A stretch of DNA of 16,857 bases from an uncultured Candidatus Saccharibacteria bacterium (GTDB lineage: Bacteria > Patescibacteriota > Saccharimonadia > Saccharimonadales > Saccharimonadaceae). The stretch lies in the NCBI GenBank assembly GCA_937974295.1, contig CALBWN010000064.1:1-16857 (forward strand), given 5' to 3'. Of this stretch, positions 1 through 6,380 are shown one piece after another (the first letter of the stretch is position 1; the number at the start of each line of letters is the position of its first letter). The notes below the pieces were generated by a model. The model saw only the letters and a list, made by a program, of their open reading frames with translations. It had not been told where the DNA came from and searched no databases. The translations under genes and the position numbers were made by a program.

Positions 1-216
1 GCTAAAGAGAAGGCTTGGCAACGAAAAATTATCGACCCGCCAAAGTTTGTCTCCGTTGGCGACATAAGCGGGCGCGGCACCGAGCTTATCATTGCCGGAA
101 AAACCCAACCATCCGACCAGTGGGCCCTCACGGCCGAGATGCGGCGACGGATCCTGCGTGAGTTTGAAAAAGAGCACATCGAGCTCGGTGCAGCCTCGCC
201 AGGCAAGCACAAGTAA
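1..216 (+). CDS. MscS-family small-conductance mechanosensitive channel, C-terminal fragment
   Basis: This is the last 71 residues of a gene whose start lies outside the window; frame 1 is open from base 1 and ends at TAA 214-216. The fragment contains GKTQPSDQWALTAEMRRRI followed by LREFEKEHIELG. That matches the conserved end of the cytoplasmic alpha/beta domain of MscS channels, where a Gly/Pro turn is followed by a QWA..xELRRRI helix and a final 'F...GIE.P' strand. MscS homologues are inner-membrane heptamers that open under membrane tension and release solutes during hypo-osmotic shock. The pore helices cannot be seen here, so the subfamily is unknown. The short Lys/His-ending tail after the last strand is typical. 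The next 157 bases up to the following gene hold only its promoter. Confidence 0.8.
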   Translation, partial: AKEKAWQRKIIDPPKFVSVGDISGRGTELIIAGKTQPSDQWALTAEMRRRILREFEKEHIELGAASPGKHK

Positions 217-324
217 CTTCTATTGCGTATGCATTGCTCCCGCCATAACAAAAATTCATTCTGCGTAACGGATACTCCTGCTGAGCTATTATGCTTTAAT
301 GAAGTCCTGATCTCAAGGTATATG

Positions 325-334
325 ACCTCTGTTA
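325..334 (+). repeat. Short intergenic repeat ACCTCTGTTA (first of several copies)
   Basis: The ten bases ACCTCTGTTA occur here, at 5931-5940 and at 7611-7620, always on the plus strand and always between genes. The 8-base core ACCTCTGT also occurs at 3346-3353 and 16414-16421, again intergenic. Two of the ten-base copies are preceded by CT, giving CTACCTCTGTTA. No copy was seen inside a gene. The function is unknown. Confidence 0.5.
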
Positions 335-361
335 AGACACATCGCGTATTTACCAGTATAG

Positions 362-367
362 TATAAT
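362..367 (+). promoter_or_regulatory. -10 box of the first paralogue, predicting a leaderless mRNA
   Basis: TATAAT sits six bases before ATG 374, within a TATAGTATAATAC context that is repeated almost exactly before the second paralogue. No good -35 is visible at 16-18 bases upstream. Transcription would begin at or within a base or two of the start codon. Confidence 0.65.
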
Positions 368-373
368 ACGCTC

Positions 374-721
374 ATGAATCAGCAATTTCCTTCTTATCCT
401 TATCAATCACAGCCGACAGCTCCACCTCAGGCTCAGCCTGTGCCGCCACCATATTATCCACAGCAGTCAGTACAAACACAGCCACAGCAGCCATCAGAGC
501 CAACGCTCCAGGATAGTCTCACCCAGCCAGCTGAGCAATCACCTATCCGGCAGCCGGCTCCTCTTGTTATACAGCCAGCGCCACAGCCTGCACCAGCTCA
601 GATATCACAACCGGCAACTCCAACGCCCCAAGTAACCCTGCGCAACCAGCCGAGCAATTACCCGTTCAGCAGCCCGCACCCCTTGTTGTCCAGCCAGCAG
701 CCCAGCTGGCACCGGCAGTGA
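374..721 (+). CDS. Pro/Gln-rich N-terminal part of a frameshifted tail-anchored protein (paralogue 1)
   Basis: This 115-residue reading frame starts MNQQFPSYPYQSQ and is almost entirely Pro, Gln, Ala and Ser. Its first residues match the start of the intact neighbour at 1465, which also begins MNQQ and then runs into the Pro/Gln-rich region. After about residue 85 the reading becomes atypical (LRNQPSNYPFSS...) and stops at TGA 719-721. The other frame continues smoothly with Pro/Gln-rich sequence into the folded domain encoded from 721. A 75-base imperfect repeat (524-598 and 643-717) encodes the same 25-residue motif in two different frames, which shows that one base has been lost between the copies, most simply in the CCCC run at 626-629. 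The piece is probably not a complete protein. Alternatives are an assembly error, phase variation, or separate translation of the downstream domain. Confidence 0.7.
   Translation: MNQQFPSYPYQSQPTAPPQAQPVPPPYYPQQSVQTQPQQPSEPTLQDSLTQPAEQSPIRQPAPLVIQPAPQPAPAQISQPATPTPQVTLRNQPSNYPFSSPHPLLSSQQPSWHRQ
524..717 (+). repeat. 75-nt imperfect tandem repeat encoding a Pro-rich 25-residue unit
   Basis: Copy one is 524-598 and copy two is 643-717. They encode QPAEQSPIRQPAPLVIQ-type and QPAEQLPVQQPAPLVVQ-type units. The two copies are offset by 119 bases, which is not a multiple of three, so they lie in different frames. Units of this kind can expand or contract, and here they mark the frameshift. Confidence 0.8.
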
Positions 722-1272
722 TGGATGCCAATTACAGCAGTGTTTTCGACGGCACACCACTGGTTATGGCGACGCCCGTCTCGCACTATCACAACCGCAC
801 CGTCTTTAGCCAAGTGCCCTGCATTCTCGAATGGACGACGGCCAATCGTATCCGCGCCATCGACTTCGACTCCAAAACAAACCAAATGGTCGGCGTGGTA
901 CTCGATATCGATCCGCAGCAGATCACCAAAGCAGCCGTCGAGGCAAGTTTTATCATCATATGGGTCAATGGCCAGCGCATCCAGTTCGACTTTGCTGGAG
1001 CACATGCCCAGCTGCTGGCTGGCCTTGGTGCTGCAGTATCGCCAGGTATTGGTGGTGTTCTCTATGGACACAATGTCGAGCGTGCACTCGACAACGACTA
1101 CGACTGGTGGTGGGCTGCCATTCAAGCCTACGCACCCTATGCTAAAATTATTGACGGCTTCGAGCGCGACGCGATGATTATCAACAATGGCGTCAACATT
1201 GGCCTCATCATAGCTTTTGTGACACCAATCATAGTAGTACTTATCGCCTTTATTATGGCATTATTATCATAA
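721..1272 (+). CDS. C-terminal domain and membrane anchor of paralogue 1 (function unknown)
   Basis: This is the second half of the frameshifted gene. ATG 721-723 overlaps the preceding TGA as TGATG, a classic termination-reinitiation arrangement; GTG 718 is an in-frame alternative. The domain starts DANYSSVFDGTPL and is closely matched by the paralogue at 1465, with shared blocks LEWT..NRIRAID, DIDPQQITKA, SFII.WVNGQR and Q.AL-type helix followed by YDWWW. The strand-rich first part followed by helices resembles a small PH-like fold, but this is a guess without structure prediction. The last 25 or so residues (GLIIAFVTPIIVVLIAFIMALL) form one membrane helix with almost no tail, so the protein would be tail-anchored with its domain in the cytoplasm. 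No family was recognised. If the frameshift is real, coupling could still make the domain without its Pro-rich arm. Confidence 0.75.
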   Translation: MDANYSSVFDGTPLVMATPVSHYHNRTVFSQVPCILEWTTANRIRAIDFDSKTNQMVGVVLDIDPQQITKAAVEASFIIIWVNGQRIQFDFAGAHAQLLAGLGAAVSPGIGGVLYGHNVERALDNDYDWWWAAIQAYAPYAKIIDGFERDAMIINNGVNIGLIIAFVTPIIVVLIAFIMALLS

Positions 1273-1352
1273 AACCAGATGACTCCAGCAAGCTGATTGA
1301 CTTATTTTCTAATAAACAACAGTATCCAAGACACCATATAATAGATACAGCA

Positions 1353-1374
1353 AATGCAGGCATACTCCTGCATT
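1353..1374 (+). terminator. Possible terminator hairpin between the two paralogues
   Basis: AATGCAGG (1353-1360) pairs with CCTGCATT (1367-1374) across a six-base loop, 80 bases after the first paralogue. Only a weak T-containing tail (GTTACTTCTA) follows, so termination is uncertain. Confidence 0.4.
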
Positions 1375-1430
1375 GTTACTTCTATAGGAAGTCTACAACC
1401 AAAAATATATACCGTAAAACATATTCGTAC

Positions 1431-1458
1431 TTGCCGATCTCAAATTATATAGTATAAT
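1431..1458 (+). promoter_or_regulatory. Promoter of the second paralogue, predicting a leaderless mRNA
   Basis: TTGCCG (1431-1436), a 16-base spacer and TATAAT (1453-1458) precede ATG 1465 by six bases. The TATAGTATAATAC core and the six-base gap are the same as upstream of 374, suggesting that promoter and gene were duplicated together. No Shine-Dalgarno is present. Confidence 0.75.
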
Positions 1459-1464
1459 ACTTCC

Positions 1465-2169
1465 ATGAATCAGCAGCCCGCGACACCTGTATACCCGCAA
1501 ACCACCTTATACTACCCACCAACACCAGCTATGCAACCCGCACCACCAATTGGCCGGACTCCTGTTGCAGCAAACCCTCTCCCTCAGCCCATTATGCAGC
1601 CAATGCAGTTACCTACTGCCCAATCATTGCAACCTACTATTGAGGCTAATTATAGCAGCGTCTTTGATGGCACACCACTCATTGCAGCAACATTTGTCTG
1701 GTATAGCACTGGTTATTTCAATGAGACACCCTGTGTTCTCGAATGGACGAGCACCAACCGTATCCGTGCTATTGATGTAGATGCTTCGATGGGTCAATCA
1801 ATCGGTGTTATCTTTGACATCGACCCACAGCAGATTACCAAAGCAAGAACTGAGTCAAGCTTTATTATTGTCTGGGTCAATGGTCAACGCAACCAATTTA
1901 ACTTTGCCGGAGCGAACACGCGATTACTCAACGCCTTGAGCGCCGGTGTGTCACCTGGTATGGGAATCCTTTATTATTCCCATACCGTTCAAGATGCTCT
2001 CAATAATCACTACAACTGGTGGTGGAATATTCAGACATACGCACCATCTGCCAAATTCGTTGATGGTGACGACCAAGGACTCAAGATTGGTGTTGCTATT
2101 GGTCTTGCAATACCTTTCATGGCTTTTGTTCTTGCAGTTATTATACAGATGGCATCACACCACCCTTAA
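1465..2169 (+). CDS. Pro/Gln-rich tail-anchored membrane protein, intact paralogue 2 (function unknown)
   Basis: This 234-residue protein has three parts. Residues 1 to about 62 are Pro/Gln/Ala-rich and low in complexity. About 64-190 is a folded domain beginning EANYSSVFDGTPL, with LEWTSTNRIRAID, DIDPQQITKA, SFIIVWVNGQR and an NWWWNIQTYAPSAKF segment. The last 25-30 residues are a hydrophobic helix (GVAIGLAIPFMAFVLAVII) with the short tail QMASHHP. The topology suggests a cytoplasmic domain tethered by its C-terminus with a flexible Pro-rich arm. The folded domain is strongly conserved with the neighbour at 721-1272 while the arm is not, so selection acts on the domain. The family was not recognised; a lipid- or peptide-binding PH-like role is only a structural hunch. 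It looks monocistronic, with 144 bases to the next gene. Confidence 0.85.
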   Translation: MNQQPATPVYPQTTLYYPPTPAMQPAPPIGRTPVAANPLPQPIMQPMQLPTAQSLQPTIEANYSSVFDGTPLIAATFVWYSTGYFNETPCVLEWTSTNRIRAIDVDASMGQSIGVIFDIDPQQITKARTESSFIIVWVNGQRNQFNFAGANTRLLNALSAGVSPGMGILYYSHTVQDALNNHYNWWWNIQTYAPSAKFVDGDDQGLKIGVAIGLAIPFMAFVLAVIIQMASHHP

Positions 2170-2276
2170 AGAACTCCCAGGTTTTGTGCTGAGCTTGAAG
2201 GTGCTAACGCAAAATCTGCGTAAGATAGTGGCCAACCGGAGCGACACAAGAATTTAATTCAATCTAGGCAAACTAT

Positions 2277-2305
2277 TTGACCAATCTCCTCTGATGCGTC
2301 ATAAT
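2277..2305 (+). promoter_or_regulatory. Promoter of the 2314-3271 operon
   Basis: TTGACC (2277-2282), a 17-base spacer and CATAAT (2300-2305) form a near-consensus sigma-70-like promoter. The -10 ends eight bases before ATG 2314, so the first gene is again predicted to be leaderless. Confidence 0.75.
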
Positions 2306-2313
2306 GGGGAGCT

Positions 2314-2877
2314 ATGAAGCGCACTTTTCTTGCTGTTGTTATAGTTGCTACTGCTGCACTTGGCTCTCCGGCCTATGCCGAGCCAGTTGCGCCACTCAGC
2401 AATGATCAACTCACTCAAATAAAACAAAACTGCGTCCGCGTCAAGTCTACCCTGCGGCGCATCCATGCCAACGACGGGCTTGTCCGGGTCAACCAAGGGC
2501 AGCAGTATGAGGTGATTGCCACCCGTCTGATGGCACCACTCAATAGCCGCATTGCCCTCAACCGGCTCGACGGTGTGGAACTTGCCAAGACAACGGTAGA
2601 ATACAATACTCAGCTTGCCGCCTTCCGCAGCGAATACCGCCAGTATGAGGAGAAGCTGTCCGAGTTGCTACGGACTGATTGCACCGATCAGCCCGTCGAG
2701 TTTTACTACCTCATCAAGCCAGTGCGTGAGCGTCGCAAGCGGGTGGCCGATGTCGCCTTGCGGCTCAACCAGCTACTGAGCCAGTACGGTTCGCAGTTTG
2801 ATGTATTTTATAGTAAGCAATTCCCTGCCAAAAAGGAGGTGCCGAGTGCCCAGCAGCCAGCCCAACCAGCCCAATAA
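2314..2877 (+). CDS. Secreted helical protein with Sec signal peptide, function unknown
   Basis: The 187-residue product begins MKRTFLAVVIVATAALGSPAYA-E, a textbook Sec signal: a positive N-end, a hydrophobic core, and AYA at 20-22 with predicted cleavage before Glu23. The mature part is charged, apparently mostly alpha-helical and coiled-coil-like (for example EYRQYEEKLSELLR and RERRKRVADVALRLNQLL). It has two Cys, one near residue 38 and one in LRTDCTDQP, that could form an extracytoplasmic disulfide. The last 15 residues are Pro/Gln/Ala-rich. Its 3' end overlaps the start of the next gene by 32 bases, so the two are co-transcribed and probably work together at the cell envelope. The close promoter supports this ATG. 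No known family was recognised. Confidence 0.85.
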   Translation: MKRTFLAVVIVATAALGSPAYAEPVAPLSNDQLTQIKQNCVRVKSTLRRIHANDGLVRVNQGQQYEVIATRLMAPLNSRIALNRLDGVELAKTTVEYNTQLAAFRSEYRQYEEKLSELLRTDCTDQPVEFYYLIKPVRERRKRVADVALRLNQLLSQYGSQFDVFYSKQFPAKKEVPSAQQPAQPAQ

Positions 2878-3271
2878 GATCGACTTTGAGCACCAGCTGA
2901 GCACTATGCGCGAGCACCGTTTTTTGGTGATGATCTGCGGAGTCATCGCCATTGCGGGCGTCATGGTGTGGGTTGCTATGGATATGTACAATACCAGTGG
3001 TGCAGCGCAGGTTGATCTCAGTCGGCCTGGCTTCCAGGAGGTGCGCAAGCAAGCCGCTCGCGATGCTGAGCCCGAGACATACAAAACTGAGGGTAGCGTT
3101 ACTAAGCAATCGCTCGACGAGTTTAAAAAAATGTACCAGCAGCGCCGTAGCAAGATCGCCGATGGTACCTTTGACCCAAACGTCCTGAGTGACGAATCAC
3201 TCCAGCTATTCTCTACCAATAGCGACACCGAGAATCAGCAACAAACGCAAGCGCCAGCTGAGCAGCAATAG
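2846..3271 (+). CDS. Single-pass membrane protein, operon partner of the secreted protein
   Basis: The chosen start is GTG 2846, because a full Shine-Dalgarno, AAGGAGGT (2833-2840), lies five bases upstream; the frame is open further upstream but without such a signal. The 141-residue product has a short hydrophilic N-end (PSSQPNQPNKIDFEHQL), one membrane helix at about 26-46 (FLVMICGVIAIAGVMVWVAM) and a soluble C-terminal part of about 95 residues rich in Lys, Glu and Gln, ending in a Gln-rich tail. By the positive-inside rule the C-terminal part is probably outside. It overlaps the end of the secreted protein gene. The two products may form an envelope complex, but this is inference from gene order. 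The family was not recognised. Confidence 0.8.
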   Translation: MPSSQPNQPNKIDFEHQLSTMREHRFLVMICGVIAIAGVMVWVAMDMYNTSGAAQVDLSRPGFQEVRKQAARDAEPETYKTEGSVTKQSLDEFKKMYQQRRSKIADGTFDPNVLSDESLQLFSTNSDTENQQQTQAPAEQQ

Positions 3272-3292
3272 TACCTCACGCTGGTAGCACAC

Positions 3293-3330
3293 CTAAAACT
3301 CGCTTCAGTAACAAGCGAGTTTTAGCTTTC
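3293..3330 (+). terminator. Strong intrinsic terminator of the 2314-3271 operon
   Basis: CTAAAACTCGCTT (3293-3305) pairs perfectly over 13 bp with AAGCGAGTTTTAG (3313-3325) around a seven-base loop, and CTTTCT follows. It lies 22 bases after the stop codon. It is the clearest terminator in the window. Confidence 0.85.
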
Positions 3331-3500
3331 TACTAATCTGCTTCTACCTCTGTAGAAAAGTTGAATATTTTAGAGAGAGTGCCTAGCTTTATTTATGCTT
3401 ACAAAAGAGAAAATAGCAAAATAAGAGAATGAGCTAACATTGCAAAAGAAGGGTCTTAAGCTGCAGATGGCTAGAACCACGCAGCGCAGGTCTACATAGT

Positions 3501-3530
3501 TTGCCATTTTTGACTATTTAGTGATATAAT
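3501..3530 (+). promoter_or_regulatory. Promoter of the putative metalloprotease gene
   Basis: TTGCCA (3501-3506), 18 bases and TATAAT (3525-3530), with an extended -10 TG at 3522-3523. The -10 ends nine bases before ATG 3540, giving a leader of at most about three bases and no Shine-Dalgarno. Confidence 0.75.
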
Positions 3531-3539
3531 ATTGCTAAT

Positions 3540-5015
3540 ATGACTCGCTCAAAATCTGAGGCTGTACCAGATGGCTCAGTCAAAAAACCATCACGACATC
3601 TCTCGCGTCGTGAGGCGTTGGCAGCAGCTTGCCTCGGAGCACTGAGTGCTCTACTCAGCGGCGACACCTCTCAGCCTTCTGCAGAGCAGTGCCAAGACCA
3701 CGAGAAAGATTCATTCCAGCCGGTTGTTGTCCGGCTTGGTGTTGTGGCGCTCAACGCCGCTGGCTTCGAGCCTGGCAAGACCAACGAAGAAATATACGAA
3801 GAAGTGCGCGTCCACACTGGCCGCATCACTCACACAACTCGTGGTGCGTATGAGTTCCACATTACCGAGTTTGCAAGCAACGTTGCGCCAGATAGCACCC
3901 GCACCAAAGAAGATGGCACGACCGAATACTATTACTCCAACGACCAAATCAAAAAAATCGCCGAAGAATACCGCGAGCAGCTAGACGTGCAGGATGGTGA
4001 GCATTCACTTATGCTGATGGCCGTTAATACAGCAGGTGTGGAGAATGATGTACTCGGCCTCGCCTTCCAGAGCACCGACGAAGACAAAGCCAAGGGCGGC
4101 AACGGCCCGATAGTACTTGTGCTGAGCAACAAGACTGGTGGCAACGTATACAGCCATGAGATTGGACACCTACTCTCGAGAGATGAGAAAAACGGCGACC
4201 CCAGCAAAGAAAAGCAGTTCGGCAAAGGCATGGGGCACGAGATGGTGATGGACTGCCTCATTACTGATGCCGAGGGCAATATAACGCAGTATTGTGCTGT
4301 CGATACCATCCAGCAACTGCTTGCTATGGGCTGCGGCCTCAGCAAGCGCGATAAGTCGGATGCCGTGAATGAATACGCCTCTCCCGTCACTGTTATGGGT
4401 AATTCTATGGTCTACACCGACGCCGATACAAAGGTGAGCCAAGTAACGAATGAAGCCACCACAACAGAGGAGCACAAACCAATCTACTCGCCTGCCGAGC
4501 TTACCTTCCTCGATTCGCGCCACCAAGTCGAGTGCACCACATCGACCGATGGACGCTACCCGCTCTCGTACGACTTTACTAAGCGTTTTGCCCTGGCCTA
4601 CTCGCTACCAAATGACCACGCACTCAAGACGATCCTCCCCAAGGCCGATACACTGATCTTTGCGCCAATCATCGAGTATATCGATAAAGACACGCCATTT
4701 GACTCGACCAATCTAGATGCAGTGCAGCGCCGCATTGGTGTCTTTGCCACGTGGGACAATGGCCGTGGTACGGCGCTGCTAGATGTGAGCCTATTTAACA
4801 AAATCGACTACAGCGGCGAGAAAGAGAACGTCATTTATGCCGACGAACAACTCGGCATCGTCGCTGTCTCGGGCTACGACAAGAAGACCAAGAGCGAGTA
4901 TGTACGGATCGTTAGCCTCAGCTCGCAAGAAGGTATCACTCTGCTAGATGAGGCGCGGACGCGCACTGCCGAGCGCAATCAGCTTCTCCTCAAGCCTAAG
5001 CAACCAAACGAGTGA
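3540..5015 (+). CDS. Putative secreted zinc metalloprotease (HEIGH motif)
   Basis: The 491-residue protein starts with a charged stretch, then SRREALAAACLGALSALL (residues 22-39), which resembles a twin-arginine export signal but could also be a Sec signal or membrane anchor. The core contains YSHEIGHLL with H206, E207 and H210, the HExxH zinc site in which Glu is the general base. About 76 residues later SPVTVMGNSM (Met286) resembles the Met-turn of metzincins. In a classic metzincin the third ligand is His or Asp at the eleventh position of HExxHxxGxxH; here that position is Glu216 with Asp215 beside it, and the usual Gly is Ser213, so the site is atypical. The C-terminal 170 residues are strand-rich and may be an accessory domain. 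Exported proteolysis or host-surface modification is an inference. The exact family was not identified, and loss of catalytic activity cannot be excluded. Confidence 0.7.
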   Translation: MTRSKSEAVPDGSVKKPSRHLSRREALAAACLGALSALLSGDTSQPSAEQCQDHEKDSFQPVVVRLGVVALNAAGFEPGKTNEEIYEEVRVHTGRITHTTRGAYEFHITEFASNVAPDSTRTKEDGTTEYYYSNDQIKKIAEEYREQLDVQDGEHSLMLMAVNTAGVENDVLGLAFQSTDEDKAKGGNGPIVLVLSNKTGGNVYSHEIGHLLSRDEKNGDPSKEKQFGKGMGHEMVMDCLITDAEGNITQYCAVDTIQQLLAMGCGLSKRDKSDAVNEYASPVTVMGNSMVYTDADTKVSQVTNEATTTEEHKPIYSPAELTFLDSRHQVECTTSTDGRYPLSYDFTKRFALAYSLPNDHALKTILPKADTLIFAPIIEYIDKDTPFDSTNLDAVQRRIGVFATWDNGRGTALLDVSLFNKIDYSGEKENVIYADEQLGIVAVSGYDKKTKSEYVRIVSLSSQEGITLLDEARTRTAERNQLLLKPKQPNE

Positions 5016-5361
5016 GCAGCTAAACCTTGCAGTTTCTCGCTTCACCTCTTGCTGGCTTCTTTTTCCTATTGTATTATTATGAATATATTTTCTAACTATT
5101 CATTATCCATATCAGTGGTAATGTGCTCTACATTAGCATTGTAAGCTATTCACTTTATCCCCACCAGTCGCTCATTTTTTGTGTCTTGCTTGATGATTGC
5201 GCTGATGATTTTCTCGCTCATCCTAGGGGAGCTATCTCCCGTAATCACCAATTTTATAGCACGAAGAATCTATAGTACGGGAGGCTGTAACACCAAAGCA
5301 TTCACCTGCCCATAGCACAATTTTTTGCATTTGCACCACACTATGCTATACTAGCCAAGTT
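5016..5361 (+). other. Intergenic stretch without a gene
   Basis: These 346 AT-rich bases separate the metalloprotease from the VIT1-like gene. They contain several short pyrimidine runs, a weak hairpin GGGAG-CTAT-CTCCC near 5226-5240 and, at the right end, the promoter of the next gene. No convincing coding region, tRNA or structured RNA was seen. Confidence 0.6.
5325..5352 (+). promoter_or_regulatory. Promoter of the VIT1-like transporter gene
   Basis: TTGCAT (5325-5330), a 16-base spacer and TATACT (5347-5352), with an extended -10 TGC at 5344-5346. The -10 ends nine bases before ATG 5362, so the mRNA is nearly leaderless. Confidence 0.7.
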
Positions 5362-5904
5362 ATGAATATGAAACCTGTCCTCAAACGTTATATTTCTGAA
5401 TTTGTCTATGGTGCGGTCGATGGCACCGTCACGACCTTTGCTGTAGTAGCAGCCAGTGCTGGCGCGGGCATCTCGAGTGCAATTATCTTGGTGCTAGGCG
5501 CAGCTAACCTCATTGCCGATGGCTTCTCGATGGGTGCGAGCGCCTACCTCGCGGCCAGTGCTGAGCACGATGAGTCGGCGCGGAGTACAAGCAAACGCGC
5601 CTCGCCAAAAATCATCGGCCTCATGACCTTCGCTGCCTTTGTCGTTGTTGGTAGTGTGCCTGTCATCCCCTATCTTGCCCATGTCCTGGCACGCGGCTCA
5701 AGCGCGGCTCATCCTCTGCTGTTTTATATCAGCTCGGGAGCGACGGCGCTCACCTTTGTGGCAATTGGCTATATCAAGGGCAAAGTTGGTGGTGAGAATC
5801 CAATTGTCGCTGCCTTGCAGACCTTCGCGCTCGGTGCGATCGCTGCTGCCCTGGCTTATGGTGCTGGGACAGTGCTCGCTGGGTGGCTGGGTGTGCAACT
5901 GTAA
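5362..5904 (+). CDS. VIT1/CCC1-family metal transporter, compact form
   Basis: The 180-residue protein carries the signature of the vacuolar iron transporter family. FVYGAVDGTVTTFAVVAASAG (about 14-34) and LGAANLIADGFSMGASAYLA (about 45-64) are the first two helices with Asp20, Asp53 and Met57 at conserved positions. Three further hydrophobic segments follow at about 84-109, 119-139 and 146-177. Family members move Fe2+ or Mn2+ out of the cytoplasm, usually in exchange for protons, and many work as dimers. The loop between helices two and three is only about 16 residues (AEHDESARSTSKRASP) and lacks the long Glu-rich metal-binding domain of plant VIT1, as in many bacterial members. ATG 5362 is supported by the promoter; ATG 5368 is an alternative. 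The role is likely metal detoxification; substrate cannot be read from the sequence. Confidence 0.85.
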   Translation: MNMKPVLKRYISEFVYGAVDGTVTTFAVVAASAGAGISSAIILVLGAANLIADGFSMGASAYLAASAEHDESARSTSKRASPKIIGLMTFAAFVVVGSVPVIPYLAHVLARGSSAAHPLLFYISSGATALTFVAIGYIKGKVGGENPIVAALQTFALGAIAAALAYGAGTVLAGWLGVQL

Positions 5905-5915
5905 GAGCTGCACAC
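5891..5915 (+). terminator. Weak hairpin over the stop of the VIT1-like gene
   Basis: GTGTGCA (5891-5897) pairs with TGCACAC (5909-5915), with the stop codon in the 11-base loop. The sequence AATTCTAATGATTCT follows, which is not a proper T-tract. It may help termination or protect the 3' end. Confidence 0.35.
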
Positions 5916-6017
5916 AATTCTAATGATTCTACCTCTGTTATTTATCTTTCTTCTATAACTTGCTAAGTTTTATGGATATGAATATATTTAGTGAATGTTC
6001 ATCATCGTTTATGGCAT

Positions 6018-6038
6018 AGTCATTAAACCATAATGACT
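6018..6038. terminator. Hairpin between convergent genes
   Basis: AGTCATTA (6018-6025) pairs with TAATGACT (6031-6038) around AACCA. It lies between the plus-strand transporter gene and the minus-strand mutY operon and could act in both directions, though neither side has a clear T-run. Confidence 0.4.
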
Positions 6039-6077
6039 GGTTTCGTCACACCCTAGAAATAAGCTTGGCATCTCTGC

Positions 6078-6380
6078 TCATTTTGCCGCACCATTCTTTG
6101 ACAACTGGTCGATCAGCTCCAGTAGCCTCTCCCAATCAGCTCGCCGGGTGTGGTCGATATCAACATCGACCGCATGGTCGCGAATCGCCCAGAGGAGCGG
6201 CTCTGTCTCTGGCGTGATCCATGGCTGCATCTCGAGCGGATAGGCCAACTGGTCAGACATAAGCACCCCATCGCCATAGTCACCCACCAGCGTGTCGATT
6301 GTATACTCGCGGCGAAGCATCCGCGCCCAATTCTGGCACAGTGTGATGGCTTCTTCTCGCGTGAGGGCTAGCTCACTCAT
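6078..6380 (-). CDS. Small acidic protein coupled to mutY, function unknown
   Basis: This 100-residue protein begins MSELALTREEAITLCQNW and appears helical and acidic at both ends, with a central stretch DTLVGDYGDGVLMSDQL and the motif DHAVDVDIDHTRRADWERLLEL. Its ATG overlaps the mutY stop codon as ATGA (6377-6380), and AAGGA lies nine bases upstream inside mutY, so translation is coupled and the two are made in a fixed ratio. No membrane segment or signal peptide is present and no family was recognised. The tight linkage suggests a role alongside the glycosylase or simply a shared transcript. Confidence 0.75.
   Translation of the reverse strand: MSELALTREEAITLCQNWARMLRREYTIDTLVGDYGDGVLMSDQLAYPLEMQPWITPETEPLLWAIRDHAVDVDIDHTRRADWERLLELIDQLSKNGAAK

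Noticed and set aside
620..640. Programmed -1 ribosomal frameshift site
   Set aside because: The sequence ACG-CCC-CAA does not form an X-XXY-YYZ slippery heptamer and no stimulatory hairpin was seen just downstream.
658..1125. 155-codon minus-strand frame across the first paralogue
   Set aside because: It is opposite a domain conserved with the neighbour, and the same frame is not kept in that paralogue.
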